Part shown: piece by piece, positions 11,107-20,897 of the stretch | How positions within the stretch are numbered: the first letter of the stretch is position 1 | Layout of the letters: each line of letters begins with the position of its first letter | Translations under genes and position numbers: made by a program | NCBI RefSeq assembly: GCF_965363235.1 | Contig: NC_134847.1 | Span: forward strand, 75,770,268-75,834,267 | DNA: 64,000 nucleotides | Direction of reading: 5' to 3' | Origin: Mytilus galloprovincialis | Lineage: Eukaryota; Mollusca; Bivalvia; Mytilida; Mytilidae | Notes under the pieces: model-generated | Databases searched by the model: none | What the model saw: the letters and a program-made list of their open reading frames with translations, nothing else | What the model was told of the DNA's origin: nothing

Positions 11107-11315
11107 GCATGTGTTCTAACTGATAGTAAACCGTGTGTTCAAGCCTTTGAAAAATTATGTAGAGGTAAATTTTCATCAAGCCCTCGAGTTTCTACTTATC
11201 TGTCGACTGCGAGTCGCTTCCAAGTATCTATAAGACATGTTTCTGGATTAGCAATACTACCATCTGACTATTCAAGCCGTAACGCACCCAATTGTGATAA
11301 TCCTGCCTGTCAAAT

Positions 11316-12445
11316 TTGCAATTTTATACATCTTCAGTTCGTCACGTAACAACTGCAGATATTCTAAACGGAACAGTAAAGCTTCCCTTTACAAGCAGGA
11401 CAGCATGGCTCTCAAACCAGACCGAATGTTCAGACCTCCGACGAACGGTGACTCACTTACGACAGGGGACCAGACCCTCCAAGAAACTCACAAACATACA
11501 GAACATAAAGCGGTACCTGAATGTAGCTTCGTTAGCTAACAATGGACTATTAGTATTAAAAAGAAACCTTCCGTTTACACCTTGTCGTGAATTAATAATT
11601 GTACCGCGGCAAGTATTAGATGGATTAATTACTTCAATTCACATTAAACTAGACCATCCGTCGTGTCAACAGATGAAGTCTATATTACAACGATACTTTT
11701 ATGCATTAGACATGGACAAGGCTATCAGATCTGTAACTAGTAGCTGTCGTCAGTGTGCTTCATTGTTGAAGACCCCAAAGGTCCGCGAAGAGCAGAATTC
11801 AGCAGATCTCCCTGAAACTATTGGTTCATCATTTGCCGCAGATGTCTTAAAACGGGAGCGTCAGTTAGTTTTTGTTTTACGAGAATGTGTAACTTCTTAA
11901 ACCTTTACCAAACTGTTAGATACTGAGCGCCATCACGATTTACGAGATGCAATTATTCAACTTCTTGCTGAAGTCCACCCTCTAGACGGCCCTTATGCTG
12001 TTATTAGGACCGACCCTGCATCTGGTTTTAAAACTTTAGTAAAAGACGAACTGTTAGTTAGACAACGCATCACAATAGAATTAGGCCGTCCCAAAAATGT
12101 AAATAAAATGTCTACTGTCGCATTCCGATGACGACGACGATGAAAGAGTGACCGACAGCTCCTCACCTCCTTCTGTGCTGGTAATTCCTAAAGCTATATC
12201 CGACCTTCCAAAATTGCCGTCAGTAATACCGCATTACATTACTCAATTAGAAAATGTTAAACATCCTCTTAGAACAAACAGTCCGGACATGAATTTTAGT
12301 AACGATAACTTTGAAATGAACTCATAAGAGGAAACATATATTGACTCTCAAGAAAAGGAACAAAATTTCTCATCATCCGATTCAATTAGTCGACCGGATC
12401 GCCATCGCTCACTTCCAAAGAAATTCGATGACTATGTTATGTACT
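11316..12445 (+). pseudogene. pol: integrase (zinc-binding, core) and C-terminal tail
   Basis: The H2C2 module is clear (HIKLDHPSC ... CRQCASLL), followed by the first core Asp (SSFAADVLKRERQ). A TAA at 11898-11900 interrupts the frame. The core then resumes with TFTKLLDTERHHDLRDAI and the second Asp (YAVIRTDPASGF). After LGRPKNVNK the sequence jumps into an Asp-rich tail, so the segment expected to carry the third catalytic acidic residue is deleted. The tail ends in KKFDDYVMY and a stop. An additional TAG/TAA-type stop breaks the tail near 12328. Confidence 0.75.
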
Positions 12446-12604
12446 GAATGAGTGGAATGGAGAGATTCTCAAATGTTTATTGAACAGTTCAATTTTATTT
12501 TTGTTTAATTATTGTATTAAAGGGGCAGAATAATCCCCAACACCAGAGGGCAGTCTACCCTGTGAAAGTGTTTATAATTGTGAAAAAATAAAGAGAAAAA
12601 AAGC

Positions 12605-12780
12605 GATAACGCCAGGCAGTTTCATATTCCGGAAACGGTTTTCCGATGTGTGTTTGCCATTTAACATTAACGCTCTCTCTTCCTGTTTAACGATTATATA
12701 ACTTGGCATATTTTACTATGTTAGTAAAAAAATAGACAATATCTCAAGTCGTACATTTGTGTAGTGATTTTCCTTATTGG
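12605..12780 (+). repeat. 3' LTR
   Basis: Direct repeat of the 5' LTR, preceded by a polypurine tract. It ends at TTATTGG, immediately followed by the inner left arm (B) of the large inverted repeat. Confidence 0.8.
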
Positions 12781-12783
12781 CGT

Positions 12784-13045
12784 AGAGTAATATACAAGTT
12801 AAGAGCGATATTGATTTCATAAAGATCATATCTCGCAAATCAATTAAGAAGAGAAAAATACAAGAATAAAAAGGTGAAACTGAGATGTGTGTGGTATGAT
12901 TGCCAATGACACAACTATCCATAATTTACAAATAAACCGGTCAACAAATATTACCATTTGAAAAAATGAATTTCAGCTTAAATATTAATCCATCAAACTC
13001 AAAAATTATGTTTTCGATCAAAGAGGCTGTCATGTTTACATGATA
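12784..13045. repeat. inner left arm of the large inverted repeat (B)
   Basis: Imperfect reverse complement of about 15355-15745. Shared words on the opposite strand include 'agagtaatatacaa', 'catatctcg', 'gaaactgagatgtg', 'ggtcaacaaatatta' versus 'ggccaacaaatatta', and 'ttttcgatcaaagaggc'. The right arm is longer by about 110 bp of unmatched sequence. Confidence 0.6.
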
Positions 13046-13129
13046 TCATATTGTCTGTGTAGTATTTGAGTTTTATCTATTTTACTACACAATGATTTTA
13101 ACTACTTTTACACTGTAAAATGATACGCT

Positions 13130-13800
13130 GTAGTCTTAAGGTGGTTGGGGCGTTTTAATGAATTTACATAGAATTTTTAATAATTTGTTGAAATAAAGTT
13201 TTTATTATGCTTTTATCCAAAATCATAATTGAAAGTATGGGTCACCGGACTTTTTATCACGCTACAGGTGTAGCAAAATTGTCAGAGAATGTATAGAATA
13301 TTCATGGAAAAATCAATTAAGGGGGCTCGCGGGTATAAATCTTTTTTTTTTCTAATATAGGATTTCGCTATTTTTTGCTATAAATTAACTTTTAATATAC
13401 TATACCTAATACAAAAATGAAATAAAAATATGGGGTCACCGTTCATTTAAGCTCAAAATCTGCCTTCGAAAGAAGCATGCATTTATGTTTAGGTACTTTT
13501 TTTCTGTTGAACTAATAACTTAAATTTTACTATAGTTTAGTTTAAGTACAGCTTATCTAAAAATAATAATAAAAAATATAGGTCACCTATGAGTAAAAAA
13601 AGATATTTCAATTTTAATTAAAAAAATGGCATTTTTTCACCAAAGAGAGATTATTTGGAGCCTTTTCAATGATATCAACATTTTAAAAGTCATCTGGGAC
13701 CAAAACGAATTGATTCTTTTGTTTTATTTTTGTACCATATCATAAAGTAACAACTAATAGTGTAATAAATAAGATTTGTAATGAAAAAATAATGTGTTAT
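13130..13800 (+). repeat. dispersed repeat with recurring GGTCACC blocks
   Basis: Three stretches 'gtatgggtcacc', 'atatggggtcacc' and 'atataggtcacc' recur at about 13235, 13430 and 13575, with related flanks. I recognise the order of words as a mussel repeat. It lies in the interior of the large inverted repeat and has no coding capacity. Confidence 0.4.
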
Positions 13801-14002
13801 ATTGTTCTTTCATTTGTCTTTGTTGTATTATTAATATTACTTTTACTGTTTCGATTATTTTCTGTATTATCCATTTGACGTGGCTCGGTACTTACACATC
13901 CCATCAATGTGTTTGTATTATCTTTCATTTTTGCTGGTGTGTTTTGTATATGCGGCTTTTTGTGTTTCTTTTGGTTCTTATAACGCGACTCTGTACTTTA
14001 AA

Positions 14003-14700
14003 AGATCCCGTCATTATGATATTGTTCTATTATATGTCATTATGTTATAGTTACTGTTATAAATTAAAAAAATACGTTGAACGACAAACGACAAAATTAT
14101 TTTAATTGCGTAGTGGTATAAACCATTTGTGGATTCTTAGAAATTCTAAAGAAGTTCTGGACAATTTTAAATCTCGGTCTATTTCTGAAATTAATTCTAG
14201 CATACTTTTGATTTTTTTTAACCCAGAATGCCAACATTCCCCATGTGAAATTATAAAATTGCTTTGTATAAACATTGAACGACAAAATTTCTTCCTATGT
14301 GACGTATAAATTGTCTAACGTCAAACCCGCGAAGCAATGTTTGATAGATGCTTTTGTGCTTTTTTGTAAAGTAATTTCTTTTAAAGTTGTAACACAGTGA
14401 TGACTGCAGTACCCGTATTTTGACTATTTTATTTATTATGTCTGTTTTGTTTACGCATCGCTGTAAATATAAAGGAATTTGATGAGACTGTCGAACAAGT
14501 GAGAGGTTTAGCGCTATAAAACTAGTTTCAATCCACCATTTTCTACATTTGAAAATGCCTGTACCAAGTCAGGAATATGACAGGTGTTGTCCATTCGTTT
14601 TTGATGTGTTTTGTCATTTGATTTTGCTATGTGATTAGGGACTTTCCGATTGAATTTTCCTCGGAATTCAGTATTTTTGTGATTTTACTTCTTATTCACT
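14003..14700 (+). repeat. ~690-bp dispersed repeat containing Penelope-RT-like remnants
   Basis: It aligns by eye along its length with 42986-43655. Shared words include 'gatcccgtca(t/g)tatgata', 'aaatctcggtctatttctga', 'tgtgacgtataaa' and 'aaaatgcctgtaccaagtca'. The part 14106-14290 translates to INHLWILRNSKEVLDNFKSR and then SISEIN, followed by a broken stretch. It resembles the N-terminal part of Penelope RTs of bivalves. The end (14550-14690) is the separate 'CCTGTACCAAGTCAGGAATA' repeat, also seen at 26655, 44270 and 60720. Confidence 0.55.
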
Positions 14701-15354
14701 GTGCACTAAGTACTAGTTAAAGAAAACAAAGAATGGAATGTGAAATCGAGATAATTTTTAAAAAAGTCTTAGATAAATGGAGCTCCATTAAAGAAATAAG
14801 GACAACTTTTGTAAAGAGTACATAATAAAATCACAAAAATGCCGAACGCCGGGAAAAATTCAAAAACGGAAGGTCTCTAACTAAAAGGTTTATTCAAAAG
14901 CTCATTAGATCATTGAATATTGTTGGTTTTTTTTGGTATTAATATTGATTTTGTTATCAGTAAATTAAATATCATAATGATTATTATATACATATACACA
15001 TTTATGGATCTATAATCTGTCGATACCTGTATCTTGGAATTGCACAAGGTCATGTTTTTCTCTGACTGTTAATGGCGTCTTTACACTAAATCCATTGAAA
15101 GTTGGATGTTTAATAATTGATAATTTAGTGTTAGGTGCAATTTTTTGTATAAGCTGTTAGTGACTTTGATCTAGCTGCTAGTAACTGCGAGTACTCTCAG
15201 ACTCTCTAAGACTCTCTTTTGTCTTTTGGATGTTGGGATATACAAGTACACGGCCACTTCCACTCTGTGTAGTCGAATACATCGTATCATTGGAAAGGTA
15301 GTTAAAAATCCTTTTGTAGTAAAATAAGTAAATCTGAAATAGTAATCAGACAAA

Positions 15355-15745
15355 ATGATTTATGTAAACATACCGGCCTCTTTGATCGAAAACAGTTTGA
15401 TTAATTGATATTTAAGCTGACATCAAGTTTTCCAGCTAGTAATATTTGTTGGCCGATTTAATGCATCATGCAATACCTTTTCATAGACAAATAACAAAAT
15501 ATCTTCAAAAGTTCTATACTTTAAATTTCGAATATATTGTTTTGTTTTCCCCTTATATTCCAGTTAATATGCTAGAATCTACTTCGATTGGTATCTTACG
15601 AATAGTTGTCTCAATGGCAATCAATCCACATCTCAGTTTCTTTTGTTATTTTGTTACATGTATTTTTCTCTACTTACTCGATTTACGAGATATGAACATC
15701 AGGAAATCAATATCACTCTTAATTTGTATATTACTCTATGTTTCA
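15355..15745. repeat. inner right arm of the large inverted repeat (B')
   Basis: Reverse-complement partner of 12784-13045. It ends at 'gtatattactctatg', next to the SINE head that begins at 15751. Confidence 0.6.
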
Positions 15746-15750
15746 TAGAA

Positions 15751-15920
15751 GCCCAGGTGGTCGTGTGGTCTAGCGGGACGGCTACAGTGCAGGCGATTTG
15801 GTGTCACGATATCTCAGTAGCATGGGTTCGAATCCCGGCGAGAGAAGAACAAAAAATTTGCGAAAGCAAATTTACAGATCTATATATATATAAAAAACAC
15901 CCCCCAAAAAAACCCCAATT
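15751..15920 (+). mobile_element. tRNA-derived SINE
   Basis: The head has an RNA polymerase III A box (TGGTCTAGCGGG, 15766-15777) and a B box (GGTTCGAATCC, 15825-15835), with a long intervening segment like a class II (Leu/Ser-type) tRNA. It lacks a proper acceptor stem and continues into a non-tRNA body ('ttgcgaaagcaaattt') and a short TA tract. I recognise it as an abundant bivalve SINE. It interrupts the right arm of the large inverted repeat. Confidence 0.75.
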
Positions 15921-16440
15921 GATATATTGTTAAAACCTATTGTTTTTGGTTTGTGAGTAGATATATCGCATTTATATGTATAGTTAATATCGATAATTCG
16001 TGTCTATTTTTCGTTTTTTTATGAAACATTTATTCTTATCTTTTTATTAAATCTTCAAGCAATTAGAGCAATGCAAATTACTTCTAAGTCATTAATGCTA
16101 GTACTCTCAAATCTCTACTTCGATGTGACCAAAGGCTATGTGTTGCAGGTCGTACTTGACCTACAATTGTTTACATTTGACTTCGATGGAGAGTTGTCTC
16201 ATTGTCACTCTTATTTTTACATTCAGCTTTCATTGGTTGTCGGATCGTACAAGTGCCCTGTCACGTCCACTCTGTGTTTTTGTTAGATGTATTTCTGCTT
16301 TCAACATCGATGTAATAAGTTAAGATCTTTTAACTGATTTTTGTATTTTGTTCTTATAATGAACGGTTACAACACTGGGTTTGGGGAGTATTGACGCGTA
16401 GCAGTGCCAGTGAAACGGATAGTTGAGAAAATCAAATTCC
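15921..16440. repeat. outer right arm of the large inverted repeat (A')
   Basis: Reverse-complement partner of 7340-7700. It contains 'tttttggtttgtgagtag', 'gcatttatatgtat', 'ccactctgtgt' and 'gccagtgaaacggat', all matching the left arm on the other strand. It also contains a 'gatggagagttgtctcattg' repeat tail. Confidence 0.58.
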
Positions 16441-16855
16441 ATTTTAACTGTCAAGCTGTAGTACTATTATTCTGATTACTATACATTACAAAAATAATCA
16501 GAACGTTAGAACTAGGAGAATACGTATAAATTTGAAATTTCAGAAAATTCTGCTCAAATTCATGAATGATTTTGACGAATTAATAACATAGCTAAACGTG
16601 ACGGCATACAAATACCAACGCCAAAACTGAATGTGTTTACGTTACTTCTTTGATTCAATTTGGATAAGATCACACGAAAACGGCGTAGGTGTTGACTCAT
16701 TTTCGTTAGATTGTAGCAATCAAACATTCGTCGATCAAAGCAATTCGACATGTCGATTAACTTTTTTTTCACGACAGGTCAACCTTTAATTATATGATAA
16801 ATTTAAGCCAATGAAGAAAAGAATTATACTTAAAATTGAATGTAATACATCTTAA
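16441..16855. other. non-coding DNA
   Basis: No gene, RNA or repeat is recognised apart from short weak matches to the region left of arm A. Confidence 0.3.
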
Positions 16856-16859
16856 TTTA

Positions 16860-17065
16860 AGTTTCTTTTCTATATTTCGGAGTTAAGTATGACGTCTATT
16901 ATCACTGAACAGGTATACATTTTTGTTCAGGGACCAGCTGAAGCACGCCTTTGAGTGCGTGATTTTCTCTCTGCGTTGAATACCCATTGGTTACCTTCGG
17001 TCGTTATCTACTGTTTGGTCGGGTTTTTGTCTCGTTGACACATTCCCCATTTCCATTCTTCATTT
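16860..17065 (+). repeat. dispersed repeat (GGGGCCAGCTGAAGGACGCC family), copy 1
   Basis: Degraded copy: 'gacgtctattatcactgaac', 'ggaccagctgaagcacgcct', 'acattccccatttccattc'. Better copies are at 29525-29840 (+), 57736-57951 (+) and, reversed, 40790-41065 (-). Confidence 0.6.
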
Positions 17066-17289
17066 TTATAAAAAAAAATGTGTATCTCTAAATATTTCAG
17101 AGTCTATATGAATTGAAAACAAATAAAATAGAAACAACAAAAGATCTGCAATCCACATCAAATTTGATAAATGACAACAATGACAATCGGATAACAGCTG
17201 ACGAAGTATAACGTTTTTATCCGAAAACAAACTTCCAAATTTTCAATTTCAAACAAATGGCTATAAAGAAGTAATTAAACTTATATAAT

Positions 17290-17448
17290 ATAAAAAAATT
17301 GGTATAGGAGATAAATATGTGTCTATGAGAACGATATAATAGAAAACTATAACACAAATTAATATATTATACCAAATCAGTATAGGAGATAGATATTTGT
17401 CTATGAGAACGATATAATAGAAAACTATAACACTAATTGATATATTTA
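17290..17448 (+). repeat. 78-bp satellite, left fragment (two units)
   Basis: Two units of the satellite found at 20898-22680 ('tataggagataaatat', 'atgagaacgatataatag'). They are cut off exactly at the terminal inverted repeat of the transposon, showing that the transposon split the array. Confidence 0.85.
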
Positions 17449-18234
17449 GTGGAGCGGCGGAGCAGACAATTTCAGAAATTTAAATTACCTAAATACCTCA
17501 TGGACTTTTAATAGCTCGTTGGAAAGCTGAAATCGTGTACTTTTTGAAAATATGTGTCGTCAATATGAAAGCTGGTACCATTATGCCGAAAATCAAGGTC
17601 AAAGGTCATCACTTAAAAAATCCTATTTTCATCTCGAGAAACAATACCATTGATATTTTTCAAAATTAATAATCTATTCAATAAATTAAATGAGTATTAC
17701 TATGTATCAATGTGTTAGTTCATACAACTTTGTTTTTTTATTTGGACTTGACGTCAAAAGAACGTTATATTTTTTTTGAAGGTAGTCCGTGGTATACAAA
17801 TTTTAAAGCCTAATAAAAACCAGTAGCAAAATAACCTTGATATTTCACCTCGACAAATAGCATTTCTTAAATACTTCAGGAAAAAAGTGTTTAAAAGAGT
17901 ATCCGAAATGCATAGTTTATAAATAAAACAATAAAAATGTGCAGCCGTGCTAAATTTCCTTTCAGTTTTGAAGGATAAGACATGTCACTGAGTTTTCCTT
18001 AAATGAACTTTCTCAATACAAGATACCTTTTGATATAATATAGATATTGGAGTGGTAATTTACACAATGAGAGCAAGCATTTTGTAGAAAATAAAAATTT
18101 CAAACATTAAGACGTGAACGTTAATTTTGGTACTAGTATCTATGATGAGTTTAATTTCATAAAATTGAAACGTGGGACAAAAAACCCATAATAAACCAAA
18201 ATAAAACTATCAAATATTGTAACAAAAACTATTT

Positions 18235-18423
18235 TCATGATATTTCATCTGTGTCATCAGCTATGTCAGCGGATACTGACTGGACATTATTACAATTTCC
18301 TACATTTTGGCAAAAACATAAATCAGTGCAGGGAAGACCCTGCTCCTTGCAAACACATGCTTCCTGGCATGCTTTTTTCCCCTTACACGAACAAATAAGA
18401 TCTTGTAGAAAGTCTGATGCCAT
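18235..18423 (-). pseudogene. transposon protein, C-terminal CXC (tesmin/TSO1-like) domain
   Basis: After a one-base frame change at about 18420 the coding resumes as FLQDLICSCKGKKACQEAC and continues to a stop at 18235. The cysteine pattern is C-x-C-x5-C-x3-C-x-C-x6-C-x3-C-x-C-x5-C, typical of half a tesmin/TSO1 CXC zinc domain (DNA binding in known family members). It ends in an acidic tail (ADIADDTDEIS). In the family as I know it, such a domain often closes the protein with the GCD motif. Confidence 0.7.
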
Positions 18424-19079
18424 TTGTCCTTCAAAGAAACTGGCTCTAACTTGTCATTTTGTGCAGTTTTCCAACCAAAAGCACATGGAGAGCCATTATT
18501 TGGGTTGGCCAAATTTGCCGACACCCAAACTTTGCTTTGCCAGATTGCACGCAGTACGTGTTGTTTAAATACGGATTCACATGCCGGAAGCTTTATAAGA
18601 CTTTTATCTTTATTGATAGCCAACTGATGTCTCAGCAAATTTAAATCGTTGTGACATTTCTTAAATTTGTACTTTGAGTCGTATAAAGCAGCAACAAACT
18701 CCCTAGCTGCAACTACCGCACTATCAACATCATCTTGTGTTAAGGCTACAAGATTACTGAAACGGCTTGGTTTTAATCTCAGGAGGTTGAATACTGACTT
18801 TTTACCGATTCCAAAAAAACTTGAAGTGGAATCACACCCACTCAGAGCATGAACGACCGGCAGAATACCGGTGACAACTGGGTCAATAGACGAAACAATG
18901 TCGTGAACTGGTATAAAACGTCTATTATCCTTCAAGCTACCTATTGAACCAGTTTGAACCCATAATTCTTTTGTATTTTTAAGCATTGGGTAGAAATGTT
19001 CTAGTTGGCAACATTGCTTCTGACATTTCCAATGATGCTTCGTCATTTGCAGGATAATAATCTCCAGAAATGTATACAT
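18424..19079 (-). pseudogene. transposon protein, middle part: FEN/XPG-like GCD...GIG motif
   Basis: This frame overlaps the N-terminal half out of register and carries KELWVQTG, NRRFIPVHDIVSSI and then VVHALSGCDSTSSFFGIGKK (residues 76-94). The GCD...G-I-G-K arrangement resembles the helix-two-turn-helix of FEN1/XPG-type nucleases (GCD...GIG). This is a resemblance seen by eye, not a proven homology. Downstream is a Cys-poor helical region ending in SANLANPNNGSPCAFGW and the run-in to the CXC domain. At about 18420 the frame shifts again. Two independent frame breaks make this a pseudogene, unless an unseen intron explains the first. Confidence 0.65.
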
Positions 19080-20187
19080 TTTCTATTTTTTTTTGTCTTA
19101 ATATTGAGGCGGCTGCATAGAGTACATGCATATCGGTTTGTTCATTGGTTTTGGTGGAGCTACATGTACTCAAGTCGGCTTTTATCTCAAGCAATTCTAA
19201 TTCTGCTTTGATGGTATTAGCTGCCTTAACAGCGTCGCCAATGGAAATGTCGCTAGCAAATACAATACTAGATTTACCTTGGACTTGTTGAGCAAAAAAT
19301 ACAATTGCATCCTTGTAGTGCTTCTCAAGTTTAGCCTTAAGCTTGGAGGAATTACAGTAGGTCTTACTTATTTTATCAGGTAAAAAAGACTGGTACATTG
19401 TCAAGAGTGATGACAATAGAAGAGACTTTTTGTCACAAATGAGGTCTCTGTCTATTATTTCAACCACTCTTTCAAATGCCAAATCATACGCTGATTTATC
19501 ATTTGATTTTGGTCTATATGCCAAGTATGTAGTCAGACATGCTGCATGATACACTGCTTTATTGAGCAAATTCTCTTTCTCTATTCGATCAATCATTTCA
19601 GCGTCGCATGCTCTAATAGCAGCATCTTTAAGATTGGCTAACCGTTCAGCGGATGAAATGGTATGTAATGTTTTCACCCTTTTATGTGACATTTTGCGGC
19701 AAATAATACACTTTGATATATCGAGAGGGTGATCATAATTTCCAGGCACCAAAGAATTAGAGAAATCGTAATTTATATCTGGTGTTTCCTTTTCAGCTGA
19801 AGAACATGCTACTGCTTTTAAATTATGTTTACATGTGTAGCTTTTAAAACATGATCTATGGTACCTAAATACGGGTAATTTACTAGATATTTCATTGCAG
19901 AACTCATCAAAAAAACTGAACAAATCATCACGTCTCTTTGCTGCAGCATTTATCAGGCTTTTTCTTCCAGATTCCGTTGATGTTATCAAATTTTCATCAT
20001 CAACAGAATTGCAGATAATGCAATTGTCAACACCAACTTCCACTCTCCTTTTTTTTTGGCATTCGGAGGGACTAGTTTTAATGAGACTGATAAATTGTCC
20101 ATTTGATGAAATAAGAAACAAATCAAACACACCTGAAAACCAAACAAACCCTACAATGATATTCACTTTTCCCGTTGAAATCAACAA
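18979..20187 (-). pseudogene. transposon protein, N-terminal half: paired C2HC zinc modules
   Basis: A 402-codon open frame. The first ~18 codons probably lie in an intron, since TTTTCAG at about 20133 is a good acceptor. Two zinc modules with identical spacing are seen: Cys56-Cys59-His110-Cys113 and Cys160-Cys163-His214-Cys217, that is C-x2-C-x50-H-x2-C offset by exactly 104 residues. Each ends in YHxxCxxxY-like wording. A helical region follows up to NDEASLEMSEAML, after which the frame ends. Comparison with related invertebrate proteins I remember suggests that a segment is missing here. Function is unknown. It belongs to a large family of 'uncharacterised' invertebrate proteins. Confidence 0.7.
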
Positions 20188-20897
20188 AATCTAATACACA
20201 ACAATACCAAACAATATAAATTAATCACAATGCTTCGGAAATTACAAAATGAACAAGAAATATGCTTGAAAACGACTACAATCAACCTTCGAAAAATTGC
20301 TGAATGTTGGACTATAAATAGAAACCACAACAATGTCGGTAAATTTGTGACAAATATTCGGACTTCAAATCTCAATAAAAAGCCGATATTTAGCCAAATA
20401 TTTATTTTATAAAGAATTTACTGCAAAAAGTAAATCGAGTCGATTGAAGTATTATACGACGGCTTTATTGTTGTGACTTTAAAATACAACTATACTGCAC
20501 GTGCAAATAATGCTAGGTGAAAAACGATGATTTTTCACTGTTATTTTCAACCATTTTCAGATGCATTGTGCTCTCCATATAGGACTTTTTAAAAATGCTC
20601 TTAAATTGTATGAAGTTCAAGAATAACTATATTTACCAATTTCGTTCACAAATTATTTTTTAGAACGTGTTTGATATGAAATATGAGTACCGAATCAGCA
20701 GTGGGGTATACGATGCAAGTTGGGTAACGTCAGTTATGGCTATTTTTAACGTCATTTGTACCACATTTTATTTTGACGACAAACATTTTTCAGAAGTTGA
20801 ATAATCGATAGACATTTTAAGCCATTAAAATCCCATGAGGTATTTAGGTAATTTGAACTCGTTAACTAAGCGACTTTTTAAACTTTCGCCGCTCCAC

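Larger units (their letters stand above)
7963..12780 (+). mobile_element. decayed Ty3/gypsy-like LTR retrotransposon
   Basis: Two short direct repeats (about 171-176 bp) flank gag-protease-RT-RNase H-integrase in the gypsy order. A TGGTGGCAGCGAG primer-site-like stretch follows the 5' LTR. A purine run (AAAGAGAAAAAAAG) precedes the 3' LTR. All coding parts are recognisable but broken by stops, frameshifts and at least two deletions (gag near 8580, integrase near 12110), so the copy is non-autonomous. No convincing target duplication was found: the left flank ends in AATAT and the right begins CGTAG. It lies in the left arm of the inverted-repeat structure at 7.3-16.4 kb. Confidence 0.85.
17449..20897 (-). 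mobile_element. 3.45-kb TIR DNA transposon encoding a FEN-like/CXC protein
   Basis: The ends are GTGGAGCGGCG and its exact reverse complement, flanked on both sides by TA. Further in, a strongly conserved inverted block of about 35 bp ('aaattacctaaatacctcat' plus 'ttttaat') lies at about 17483-17516 and 20820-20855. Weaker inverted similarity continues to about 150 bp, for example the 'gtcgtcaa' and 'ggtac' words. The insertion lies inside the 78-bp satellite. A minus-strand coding region (about 20132 to 18235) fills most of the interior. It is broken by frame changes, so this copy is probably dead or a source of non-autonomous derivatives. The superfamily is not assigned. A TA duplication is not unique, and the protein does not show a DDE motif that I can recognise. 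Confidence 0.8.

Noticed and set aside
15751-15850. functional tRNA gene
   Set aside because: A and B boxes are present, but there is no pairing acceptor stem and the sequence runs into a SINE body.
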